Below are positions 38,501-47,700 of a stretch of 64,000 nt of DNA, one piece after another. The notes below the pieces were generated by a model. That model was not told the DNA's origin and ran no database searches. It worked only from the letters and a program-made list of their open reading frames with translations. This DNA is from Cloeon dipterum (taxonomy: Eukaryota; Arthropoda; Insecta; Ephemeroptera; Baetidae). Every line of letters begins with the position of its first letter. The stretch's first letter is position 1. A program made the translations under genes and the position numbers. Where the stretch lies: contig NC_088787.1 in assembly GCF_949628265.1 (NCBI RefSeq), positions 29,874,501 to 29,938,500 on the forward strand. Reading direction: 5' to 3'.

Positions 38501-40997
38501 ATTTAAGATGGAAAAAATTACCAATTAATTTTTTATCAAACAATTTAACTGCGGTATGGTTCATAACTTTAATCGGCTGCATTTTTATCTATTTAAATTC
38601 CCCCAAAAACAAAGTTTACTGTACAGAATTTGGCACTAATTGTGAATTGGTACTGTTTGCCTTTTCACTTTTCTGTAATAGCATACAAATGATTCAGTGA
38701 AATTGAGTTTTTAACGGGACTTAAATTGAAATTCTAGGCTGTAAAAAAGCAAAGGTGATGCGCGGGTCGAGCGGACGTTTTCTGTGTCCGCGCAACCCGC
38801 GCAACCGAGAGCTGGTGGACGCGGAGCTGCCGAGTTGCGACGCCGTGCGCAACGCTCGCTCGTTCTTCGAGTCGCGTACGCGGACAGACGAGTCCCCCGC
38901 CAAGGATGACGACCCCTGTACTCGGACCGAATCATCGTCTGAAAGCGACAGCGAGAGTTCCGGCTCGTGCGACGTGTCAGAGGGCACGCGGACAGTGTCG
39001 CGGCAGGCGATGCAGCGACTGCGCGCGCTCGGTCGCAGCGTCACCTACTTCGGCGGCCGCGTGGTGGCCGACAACCGGCCGGGCGGCGGCCACGAGCGCT
39101 CCTCGGCGCAGCGCCTGCTGCAGGAGATCCTGCAGGCGCCGCGGCAGTACGCCCTGCCAGGGCCGGCGACGCGGGCCACGCTGGTTAAGAGCAACAGCTG
39201 CGGCAGCCGGCTTGAACTGCTTGTCATCAGTGATAAATGACTTTGTGGTGTCTGCTGTCTGCTTCATTCATGCATAGATCAATGATCAATTACTCAGTCA
39301 GCCCAGTTGTTGCTACCGTCCTTTGTGCACAAAGTGCTGCTGCTGGGCACAAGGGGTTGTTCGATTCAGGGACCACAAGATTATTTAATGACAATTTGAT
39401 ATCAAATAAAAGAAATATTAGTGTTAAATGCTTAAAGACCGTCATTGACGAAGTTTCTGAGCACACCAATCGATTCTTTAGAGTCGTATTAGGTAAAGTG
39501 GATATTTTTCCGACCAAAAAGACGAGCGCGTAGCACAAGTAGAGCTTTATTTTACCGCCAAAACAATATGAATGCGAGAAGTGCGCATGCGTCAGAGCTG
39601 GCTGGATCTGACAAAGAAGTCATTCGTACAGGCGGTCTCTCTGCAAGTGCTCAAACCAGCTCTGACGCATGCGTACTTCTCGCATTCATCTTGTTCTGGC
39701 GGTAAAAAAGTTGTACTTTTGCTCCGCACGTCGCGCTGCACTTTTTGGTCGCAAAAAAATATCCACTTCGACCCTCAAGAATCGATTCATGTGCTCAGAA
39801 ACTTCATCACAGACGGTCTTTAAGAATTCAAGATTTATTCGTCTGCTAAATTAAAGCTGAAAGATAGTGGCTGCGAAATTACCACAATGGTTACCATGTA
39901 AATCAAACGGTAGGTCGTTTAGTCGTTTGCTGGCACAGACGTTGTGAGAAAGTAGCTCAATAAAAGTTTTATTCCATCATATTGAGTACTATACATAAAA
40001 ATCCTAAATATTGTCCTTAGAGGAAAATTTTAATAAATTTTAGACTGCTGAACAAGGGGAAAATGAACAATGGTTAAGTGTTTTTTTATCAGGAATTGAC
40101 GTATTCAACTGAATAACTGGAGAGAAAATATCTCTTGAACCATTAATTTGCAACAATTTTTCTGTTTGCAATACCATAGTAAAATGAATATAAACGCACC
40201 TGGCGTAAACACTTTAATCATTGCAGTTCAGGTTTTGCACAGTTTCGAAACTATAACCATTCTCCTTGCACAACACCACCTTGAGTGTAATTTTTCGCAA
40301 CACTCACTGCAGACATTTTCAATCATCATTTGGTTCATAGTGAAATTCAACTTTTAAACTTTTCATGAAACCGCATTAAATGTTAAATTTTCCAGGGTTG
40401 TTAGGCTTGAAGTTTATTTTACCAATACCAAGCAGGACATTATTATATGTGCCTCGAACCTAAACAAGTTCATTATCTGGGTGGGAAATAAATTTTAAAT
40501 TCAATTTTCTAGTTGGATTCCTCTGACTTCTTGCTCATATTAATCATTGTCAAGAAGTTGATATTATTATTATTCAGGCACAGACCAAAACATTAATCGA
40601 TATTCTAAGTCAAGGAGAAAAAAATAAGATATGTTTATGCTACTAGATAAAATATCACACGAAAACCACAGGAATAATATTTATATTGGTTTCCAAGGCC
40701 TGTCCTAGTTGTTGTAATGTACTTTTGTCATGGATTTTATGATTGTTTGTTTCTGTTGCTAAAGTGAAACTAAACGTACCATCAAACCTTGGTCTCAAAA
40801 GCCAGAGCGAACGATCAAACCAAGAAAGGCGCTTGATTTATTCCAAGTAAATTCCAAGAAGCTACGCACATCAACTGTCTCTCAAACTCACCTGCGGAAG
40901 AAGGGTCGGAGGGAGTGGCTGATGTCGTCGTGTCGTCATTCAGCCGTACAATACTGCAACTTAAGTACCTCAGGATGTGCGGTTTGTTTGCTGAACT
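35196..40997 (-). CDS. MCU: Mitochondrial calcium uniporter pore subunit MCU (first exon missing)
   Basis: MCU forms the Ca2+ channel of the inner mitochondrial membrane. Coding exons on the minus strand: 40,892-40,997, 36,806-36,976, 36,486-36,604, 36,286-36,432, 35,989-36,192 and 35,196-35,462. All have GT-AG borders and compatible phases, giving 337 residues. In order they encode: the end of the targeting region; the N-terminal domain ([25 protein letters not shown] [16 protein letters not shown]); a coiled coil ([24 protein letters not shown]); TM1; the pore signature [14 protein letters not shown] with the DIME selectivity filter; TM2; and the C-terminal coiled coil ending [13 protein letters not shown]. 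The 40,892-40,997 exon was chosen because its CAG|GTGAGT donor leaves one base that restores the reading frame, and its sequence (LSCSIV) resembles animal MCU at that place. The start exon with the targeting peptide lies upstream of 41,000. One weak possibility is an ATG near 41,861, but its donor is poor. Confidence 0.93.
35504..35579. repeat. (AT)n microsatellite, 76 bp
   Basis: Thirty-eight uninterrupted AT units in the last MCU intron, about 40 bases from the 3' splice site of the terminal exon on the minus strand. Tracts like this are often length-polymorphic. Confidence 0.97.
36977..38742. other. Large MCU intron, left part
   Basis: Mostly AT-rich intron sequence on the MCU strand. A GC-richer patch lies at 38,040-38,150 with a weak possible plus-strand exon ending at a GCAG|GTTGG donor near 38,145. 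It might be an upstream exon of the antisense gene at 38,743, but there is no firm evidence. Confidence 0.4.
38743..39240 (+). CDS. Terminal coding exon of an unrecognised gene nested in the MCU intron
   Basis: The frame opens after a GAAATTCTAG acceptor (exon from about 38,735-38,743), reads through ATG at 38,758 and stops at 39,240. It is strikingly rich in G/C at third codon positions compared with its AT-rich surroundings, as expected for real coding sequence. It encodes about 165 residues. An Arg-rich start is followed by an acidic Ser/Glu-rich stretch ([10 protein letters not shown]), then a more ordered part ([18 protein letters not shown]), and the end is [10 protein letters not shown]. 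An AATAAA signal lies at 39,405-39,410. The exon probably continues a reading frame from upstream, since CKKAKV precedes the ATG in frame, but no partner exon is certain. It lies antisense within the 3.9-kb MCU intron. I do not recognise the family. Confidence 0.6.
   Translation, partial: KKAKVMRGSSGRFLCPRNPRNRELVDAELPSCDAVRNARSFFESRTRTDESPAKDDDPCTRTESSSESDSESSGSCDVSEGTRTVSRQAMQRLRALGRSVTYFGGRVVADNRPGGGHERSSAQRLLQEILQAPRQYALPGPATRATLVKSNSCGSRLELLVISDK
39405..39410 (+). terminator. Poly(A) signal of the nested plus-strand gene
   Basis: AATAAA 165 bases after the stop codon at 39,240 and just before foldback copy 2. Its position supports reading 38,743-39,240 as a 3' terminal exon. Confidence 0.5.
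39431..39824 (+). mobile_element. Foldback MITE-like element, copy 2
   Basis: A 394-bp inverted repeat inside the MCU intron. Ends are CTTAAAGACCGTC and its complement. The arms match copy 3 closely, including GCACACCAATCGATTCTT, CCGACCAAAAAG and a central CGCATGCG (39,584-39,591 and 39,667-39,674). The loop of about 68 nt is unique and directional. It is the reverse complement of the loop of copy 3, which shows that the two copies lie in opposite orientations. Non-autonomous; no protein is encoded. Confidence 0.88.
39825..40891. other. MCU intron, right part
   Basis: AT-rich intron sequence between foldback copy 2 and the MCU exon at 40,892. No other feature seen. Confidence 0.5.
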
Positions 40998-41535
40998 CTG
41001 TTGATTATACAAATAGGGGCGTCAGTTTTGGCACCTTTTCAACTTCTATTACTTTATTCCTAGGAAACGTTTTTCTTGAATGATAAAATACACAGAGGGG
41101 TGTAGAATCTTAAAAATACTTTTTTCGAGGCCTCTGTGCAAATTTCTTGAGTAGAAAACAGGTTTCCCAATTTAACATGATAACTAACAAAAAGCAGGAA
41201 ACGAAATAATGACATCAATGCTCTAAAGCAGCCGCAGAGGCACGAGAACAAAACATGCAAAAAATCAATGCGTCTCTGCCCAAAAGCAGCGGCTGTCAAC
41301 TTATGCGCCGGAGCATCTTTCTCGCCGCACTAATGAACTTTAAAAAATCTATGTGTATGTTGTACACAAAAGAGAGCATGCCACCCCTGTGACCATGTAC
41401 ACAAAATATTAATGCAGCATAATGGCATCTGCAGCAAATTGGAGGGTGGCGCAGGGCGACGGTAACCTCCCTTCAGTGGATGGTGGTCGGGAACGCGAAA
41501 TAAAGTACCTGTGCCAGTAGGGCCGGTGAGGGGCC
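40998..41535. other. Region upstream of the second MCU exon
   Basis: Expected to be MCU intron. It may contain or precede the missing first MCU exon. A short ATG-led Arg-rich frame on the minus strand near 41,312 (MLRRIS) stops at once and lacks a phase-compatible donor, so it was not accepted. Confidence 0.3.
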
Positions 41536-41538
41536 TGC

Positions 41539-41817
41539 ATGGGACACCAGCAGGGCAACGACCCGTCGGCACGCACTCGCCATGCCGAATCAAAGCGTGA
41601 ATTCGGCTCGTTCTACGATGGTCGGCGTTCGGAGTTTGCTCTGATCGGCTCGGGCGATCGCCGATTTACAAGTTTGGAGCTGGCCCACGAAGCCGACTCG
41701 TCACCGAGCAGCTCGGCGATTCGGGCCCGTAGTCTACTCAGCCTCAGTAATGGGAACGGGGCGAACGGATTCGGCGGTCGCACTGCTTGTCTGCTTGTTG
41801 GGCCGCTCCTCTTCTAA
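41539..41817 (+). CDS. Possible coding exon, unknown Ser-rich protein
   Basis: Starts at ATG 41,539, just after a CCTGTGCCAG acceptor-like site, and runs 92 codons. Codon use is G/C-biased at third positions through about 80 codons. The protein begins [19 protein letters not shown] and contains [19 protein letters not shown] and [16 protein letters not shown]. The last dozen residues look less natural, so the true exon may end at a splice donor near 41,780, but no strong GT site is present. A minus-strand frame over 41,740-41,895 (ARRDIYGSSRKNRKNKRG ... PVPITEAE) is also protein-like and overlaps it, so the strand is not fully settled. No family recognised. Confidence 0.35.
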   Translation: MGHQQGNDPSARTRHAESKREFGSFYDGRRSEFALIGSGDRRFTSLELAHEADSSPSSSAIRARSLLSLSNGNGANGFGGRTACLLVGPLLF

Positions 41818-42314
41818 ACCCCTCTTGTTCTTGCGGTTCTTGCGACTGCTACCATAGATGTCACGTCGAGCGACTGTTCAAGGGCAGTCCTCACTACCAG
41901 AGACACTGCCAAATATAAATATTTTGAGGCTTTAGTTATCAAATTACGAAAATATGCTCCGTTTAAAAAAATTAAATCACTTCAAATTTTTTCATTTTAA
42001 ATGTATAGAAATTGGGAGCCACGAATGTCATGACAGAATTAAACGAAAATATATTACAGACAAAATTTTAACTGCAGTCTTCCCTTGGTAGGCATAGCAT
42101 AATCTTGCGCCGCAGCCGCTTGCGGCTCTTGTTGATATTATCGTCGTTTGCGTAATAACCAAAGTGTGCACCACTGGCGCTGACGGTCGGGGGCCACGCC
42201 TCCTCTCACTAGAACATAAACAAAACGTGTGCCTGTGCCGTGCCGCTGTTTGCGCCTTGCCTTGCCGCTTGTGGTCTTTTTTGCACAGTCAAAGCAACAC
42301 CTTCGTCAATCGCT
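41818..42314. other. Short intergenic stretch with the KTI12 5' UTR
   Basis: The AT-rich part at 41,900-42,060 shows nothing. From 42,080 the DNA becomes GC-richer and probably holds the KTI12 promoter and 5' UTR, because it abuts the KTI12 ATG. A plus-strand acceptor-like TTTTAACTGCAG lies at about 42,067, and a basic minus-strand frame (NINKSRKRLRRKI) at about 42,085-42,125. Neither could be tied to a gene. Confidence 0.35.
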
Positions 42315-43431
42315 ATGCCTTTGGTTTTGCTGACAGGCCTGCCATGCTCTGGTAAAACCACCAGAGCCAAGCAGCTGAAGGGATATCTTGGGGAGGCAAA
42401 TCAACAGGTAGAAATTGTCAGCGAAAACGAAATCATAAATCGCAAACCCGCCGATTTCAGTGATGTATTTTTAGGTTTGTAAACTTTTTTAAGTCAAAGA
42501 TTGCCATATATTTTCATAAATTACCATTTTACAGTTCAGAACAAGGAGAAACTTCTTCGTGGGGAGATTAAGTCTGAAGTTCAAAGGTTCGTCATGAATA
42601 TTTTTTAATTATAATTTCAATTTTGATGCATAAGTTTACAGACTGCTAGGCAAAAACACATTTGTTATTGTTGACGCAGGGAATTACCTAAAAAGTTAGT
42701 ATCCTCACATCGACTCACTTATTTCAATTTAATTATTTATTCAAACAGGCTTCAGATACGAGCTATATTGCTTATCAAAGACTGCTAGAGAAACGTTTTG
42801 CGTGATCCATTGTGAAGTGTCCGAGGCTGATGCATGGCAGTGGAATGAAGCTAATCCAGTGGATCGGAAAATATATTCGAAAAAGGAATTTGACGAGCTT
42901 CTGCTGAGGTATGAGTGCCCAGACAACAAGAATCGTTGGGATGCTCCACTTTACACACTTCATTCTGTCGAAGATTTAGATTTTGAGGCCATTGTAAATC
43001 CGCTTTTACGGAAGAGCCCAGCAAAAGCCAACCAGTCTACTGTTACAGTGAGTGGCAGTAACAATCTTAAAAGATGGTGTGAATAATATTTTCTAAATTT
43101 TTGTTACAGATGCATAGCTTACCAAGTAATGTGATTTGTAATATTGATCAAATTACAAAAGAGGCAATTCAGGTACTAATCAACTCCTAATCAAAAAATT
43201 AAATCTTTACATTGAAAAATATTTATTTTGTTACAGAAGGTAATAAAAAGTGAAACGCACTCGCACATTTTTTCGTCATCTGTTGTGCCTCAAGCAAAAT
43301 TGCTGAAAATACAAACGCAGTTTGTAACATTCATCAAGAAGAATCCACCAAAGTTTTCCAGCTCACAAGAAGCCGCACACGAAATTGAAAAAATGTTTTC
43401 TAAATTCCTTGAGGAGCATCTAAAACTGTAA
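42315..43431 (+). CDS. KTI12: Protein KTI12 homologue (Elongator-associated P-loop ATPase)
   Basis: KTI12 is a PSTK-like ATPase that binds tRNA and is needed by the Elongator complex for modification of wobble uridines in tRNA. Six exons: 42,315-42,474, 42,535-42,586, 42,642-42,694, 42,749-43,047, 43,110-43,172 and 43,237-43,431. All are GT-AG and the sum is 822 nt, giving 273 aa. The start MPLVLLTGLPCSGKTTRAKQ is the family signature and holds the Walker A motif GLPCSGKT (residues 8-15). FVIVDAGNYLKSFRYELYC is the conserved Walker B region, and NRWDAPLYTL follows in the middle. The C-terminal helical part ends at EEHLKL. The length is in the range expected for shorter invertebrate versions. 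Introns are 47-69 nt, except for none longer than 65 in the 3' half. No canonical AATAAA was found; an ATTAAA lies directly after the stop. Confidence 0.95.
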
Positions 43432-43651
43432 ATTTCATCATTAAAAATTATGTTACTCTAACATAAAGATTATTTCTGAACTTCACCGTCCCAAGTTTTA
43501 AGTGCAGCTGTATTTTTTGAATTGGTTAAAATTTTACAATCTTATGTTAAATGAACATTTTAATTTGTATTTTGTCTACATTGCTTGGGTCAAATGTAAG
43601 AGTAAAACAATTCTCTTGATTGGACGTCATCATTTTTGTTCTTAACATGCG

Positions 43652-43766
43652 TCTAGGGTGTAGCATACTGGGCATTAGATATTAGATCACCGAAGTTAAG
43701 CAGCATTCGTTGTAACCGCATTAGCTGGATGGGTGACCGCCTGGCTGCCGGCTGCATAACTCTAGG
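43652..43766 (+). ncRNA. 5S rRNA-like sequence, probably the head of a 5S-derived SINE or a 5S pseudogene
   Basis: The internal RNA polymerase III promoter of 5S rRNA is well preserved: GATCACCGAAGTTAAGCAGC (box A region, about 43,685-43,704) and GGATGGGTGACCGCCTGG (box C, about 43,727-43,744). The 5' and 3' ends can still pair over 8 bp (TCTAGGGT with ACTCTAGG, allowing G-U), like helix I. The first 30 nt and the middle are diverged from typical insect 5S, and no T-run terminator follows the end. That argues against a functional 5S gene and for a 5S-headed SINE or a retrocopy. Confidence 0.7.
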
Positions 43767-43935
43767 TAAACTCGATACTTGTTGGTTTGCACCTTTCCAG
43801 CATGCGTGATTTGGCGTCACGGGAAGAATGTCTAGCGTTTCTGAAAGCCCTCTGTGCAGAGGCAATAGTGGCTGGGTCCCTGTGCGGCCTGGTGCCAATT
43901 TAGGCAATATGTTTTTAAGCTGTTCTCGCATATTT
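43767..43935 (+). mobile_element. Possible body and tail of the 5S-derived SINE
   Basis: The roughly 165 nt after the 5S-like part are GC-richer than the surrounding 3' flank of KTI12 and end where AT-rich sequence resumes. A GGTCCCTGTGCGGCCTGGTG segment could be a SINE body. Whether this is one unit with the 5S head can only be shown by finding other genomic copies with the same junction. Confidence 0.35.
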
Positions 43936-44178
43936 CATAATACATCTTTTCTTCCCGAATTATTGACCTATTAAAATTATTTTTCTGGCCTTTTATACCT
44001 TTTATATTAAAAATATTTTTAATATCCTATCTTAGGATCTAAAAACCCCTAAAAACACATAAAAATACCGAAAAAAATCCGACTGATCACAATTGATAAA
44101 TTTTTCAATAATTGTGGTTTGGTAGAATTATTGGCTTGGACAAGTGACAGTAGGCTCTATTATAGGAGGAATAATAGC

Positions 44179-44200
44179 ACCGGAAGTAACGCTTCCGGTA
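44179..44200. promoter_or_regulatory. Inverted pair of ETS-type sites upstream of importin-7
   Basis: ACCGGAAGT (44,179-44,187) and CTTCCGGT (44,192-44,199) form an almost perfect palindrome with a 4-base gap. CCGGAAGT is the core bound by ETS-family factors such as GABPA (Ets97D in flies), which commonly drive housekeeping promoters. It lies about 540 bp upstream of the importin-7 ATG in a GC-richer region. Binding is inferred from the motif. Confidence 0.5.
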
Positions 44201-44722
44201 AAAATCTTTCCCGGGAACTAGAGCAAAAACTGCAACCTTCCCGCCAAAAGAGTCCCCAGCGCCACCTGCCAAACCCGTTGCGTCACGAAAAACGGATGAG
44301 CCATCGTTTGGAGCAAAGCGAGTGGCGCCACGAACAGCAAAGTGTCATGGCGATCCGGAAAACTCGTAAGCAGCATACCCTCAGCTACCCGGTGGATTTT
44401 CGACGTTATTGACCGCCCTGCGAAGCTGCCGCTATCAACACACCCAGTGAACCAGTCGAAGCACTTGTCAGTGTGCTTCTTAAATTTAAATTCGACAGGT
44501 TGCGTTGACCCGTCGAGCGGATTTCGCCGACGAAGATCGCATGTCCAAGTCGCTGCTCCGACCGGGCTAGTTGTTGTAAAAACGCCGAGGCCACGTGGTG
44601 TTGGCGATTTTCGGCCGACTATAATCCGCATCATCATCCGCATTTTGCGCTGTCAAGGCGAACGCATTTGCGGCACTAACCAAATTTCGCGGACACACCC
44701 ATTTGTCAACTGAGTAGCAAGA
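44201..44722 (+). promoter_or_regulatory. GC-richer promoter and 5' UTR region of importin-7
   Basis: This stretch is GC-richer than its flanks and open in several frames on both strands, including one of 141 codons on the minus strand. None of these looks like a protein. It is best read as a CpG-type promoter and 5' UTR. The transcription start cannot be placed. Confidence 0.45.
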
Positions 44723-47700
44723 ATGGACAACAAGAAGATAGTGGATATCCTTAGGGGGACCATTGACAGCAATTTCCGAAAAGAGGCTGAAGAGCAACTC
44801 AACCAGGTGTGTATTGATGGTTACTCTTCTATGTTTGCGACGTTTGCGTGTGCAAAATAGTGTGGAATTACTAAACTTCCGAATTTTTGTTCAAACTATG
44901 TATGATAGATGATATTACAACATCCTTCAAAACAATTATTTTAGCTTTAGTCAAGCGGCTCAGCATGACTTTCTTGTCTGTCGTCACTGTCACGGTGACA
45001 CGATGTGTAGTTTTTAAATCAATTTTGACGCTGTCAAAAACAATAAGTTTAGGTTATTGGTTCCTAGTTCTTGTCAAGTATTACCACATCATGTTAAAGG
45101 AAGGAAGTATGATACGGGACTAGCTGGCAGCTGCTCTGCTTTCAAAAATGATATACATATGATAGAAAGGCGCTCTAGTTGGAATCTTGAAATAAAAGAA
45201 ATAAATAAGCGTACATACTTAAGGAACATTTAAATAATAATTACTATACAGAAGATTAGAAAAATGTAACGCCAAGTTTTTAAACATGGCAGCATCCCCC
45301 CAATTTAATTGCTTTTCCATTCATTACATATTCGATTATGATGAAACATAATATAATTATACCAACAAGTTAAGATTGTTTCTCACAATTTAAAGTAAAA
45401 CTATAATGCTAATTTTCGGTTGCTCTCAATGACGAAGGGATTTCTTCTTCCAGATACATAAAATAATAGGGTTTGCTCCGGCCCTGCTCCAGGCAATCAT
45501 GGCTAACGATGTGGACATGGCCGTTCGTCAAGCAGGTAATGCGTTGTTTTACTAATTGAATTACACTGACACATTGAGTTGTCTTCATACAGGTGCTATC
45601 TACTTCAAAAACATGATCTCCCAGTTTTGGGCAGACAAAGAGACTGAGCCAGGTGACGCACCAGCTTTCAACATTCATGAACAGGATCGCGCCATGATTA
45701 GGGACCTTATTGTAGATGCTGTCGTGGTTGCACCAGAAAAAATCCGGTTAGTGATGTTTCCGAACCACTTGACGAGATTTTGGAATTATTTCAATTTTGT
45801 GGTTCTCATTCAACGCTATTTTCAGCGTTCAACTGGCGGTGTGTGTAAACACCATCATCAGACACGATTTTCCTGAGCGGTGGCCACAGGTTGTGGACAA
45901 AATCAGTCTCTGCCTGCTAAACCCTGACCGCACTGGCTGGTTTGGCGCTCTCATCTGCATGTACCAACTGGTGAAAAACTTCGAGTACAGCAACAAGGAC
46001 AAGAGAACACCTCTATACGAGGCTATGAATTTGCTCTTCCCCCAGCTTTACCAGTTGGCCTGCAGCATATGGCACGAGGAAACCGTAGAATCTGTCTTCA
46101 TCCAAAAACAAATTCTCAAGATATTTTACTCTTTCACTCAGGTTAGTTGTTAAATGTTTTTTTTAATAAGTGTTACTAATATGCGCTCTTGCAGTACTCT
46201 CTGCCCCTGGAACTGATTACCAATCAGTTCTTCCAGCAGTGGATGGACCTTGTTAGGATTATGATTGAGAAAGAAGTCCCTGCGGCCGTCGATAGTCTCT
46301 CAAATGAAGACAAAGCCGCATCAGTGTGGTGGAAATCGAAAAAATGGGCGCTCTATATTTTGCAGCGAATATTTGAGAGGTTGCCATTCCCTCAAACTTA
46401 TTCCCAGAAATATAACTCGTTGATTCTACGACCTCTTAGATACGGAAGTCCAGGCTTTGTTAGCAAAGAGTACAAGGACTTTGCTGAGTGGTATCTCAAA
46501 AATTTCTCACTAGCGATTTTGGAGACTTTGTTGAAGCTGTTGGACAAGCAGCGCAGAAAGATGTTTGTGGCTCCAAAAGTGCTATGCCAGTCGTTCAAAT
46601 ACATTGAGCAAGCGTAAGTTATACTTCATATCGCCTTAATTATATTTTCACTCCTGTTTTTACAGCATCAAACATGCTTTTACGTGGAAGATATTAAAAC
46701 AACATATGATGATTGTTGTGCGAGAGATTATTTTGCCTGTACTGTGCCACAGTCCAGAGGATGAGGAACTGTGGCAGACAGACCCTATTGAATATGTCCA
46801 CACTAAGTATGGTGAGTACCAAACAAGGATAAATGTATGTGTATCTCAAGCACCGAGACATCTGAGCCGCCCAAATTTTGATCGGCAGCTGGCTTTCCGG
46901 CTTCGAGCTGTCAAAACAGAAGTCAGTGGCTGGCTGGCAAAATTACGTCGGCTCGGCTGGCTTGAAGACTTAAAAGTCATAATTCACAACTTATTGAGTA
47001 AAACGGCGTTATCTGCAAGCATCGCAAAAATCTGTATTTTTCCGGAAAAATACTGTATTGCTAAAACTATTTTTTCTTTTTTTCTACCGCATTTTTGGGC
47101 GCATTTTTAAGATCAAAAATTCTCGTGAGGGGCGACCAACAGTTGTGCGTTGTTTTTAAAAGTTAGTATACATGCCAACGGTTTCCCCAAAAGACCAAAA
47201 ATGTCAACACTATTTGTAATTTTCCAAAGTATCAAATTTTTTGACGCGAAACCTCTACGGGGGCTGTCGGGAAAAATGCGGTAAACCTCAGAACTGGTGT
47301 TTTTCCCACTGTTTTTTTGCGTTATGACCGGCAGAGTCGATGCGGCTGGCTCAGATGTCTACAAGCACTTGAAAGACAGAAAGGTCTGCCCAGTGTATAA
47401 GTTAATCAATTATTTTCGTTTTATTTCCTTAAGATTCCATCGATGACTTCATGGACCCAGTTACTGCAGCTCAAGGACTGCTTTTCACAATGTGTAAAAA
47501 GAGGAAAGCAATTCTGCCCAAATGCATGTCGTTTGTGGTAGAAATTCTGAATCCCCAAAACAATGCCACCCCAAGTGTGAGAGATGGAGCTTTGAATATG
47601 GTGAGAGCATCAATTTCATTCATCATTCGTTATTCTAATATAATCTTAAGGTTGGAACTCTTGCTGAGCTGTTGATCAAGAAGAAAGAATACAGTGATTC

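Noticed and set aside
44218..44643. 141-codon minus-strand frame upstream of importin-7
   Set aside because: Lies in the presumed promoter and leader; composition is not protein-like, and the plus strand is also open.
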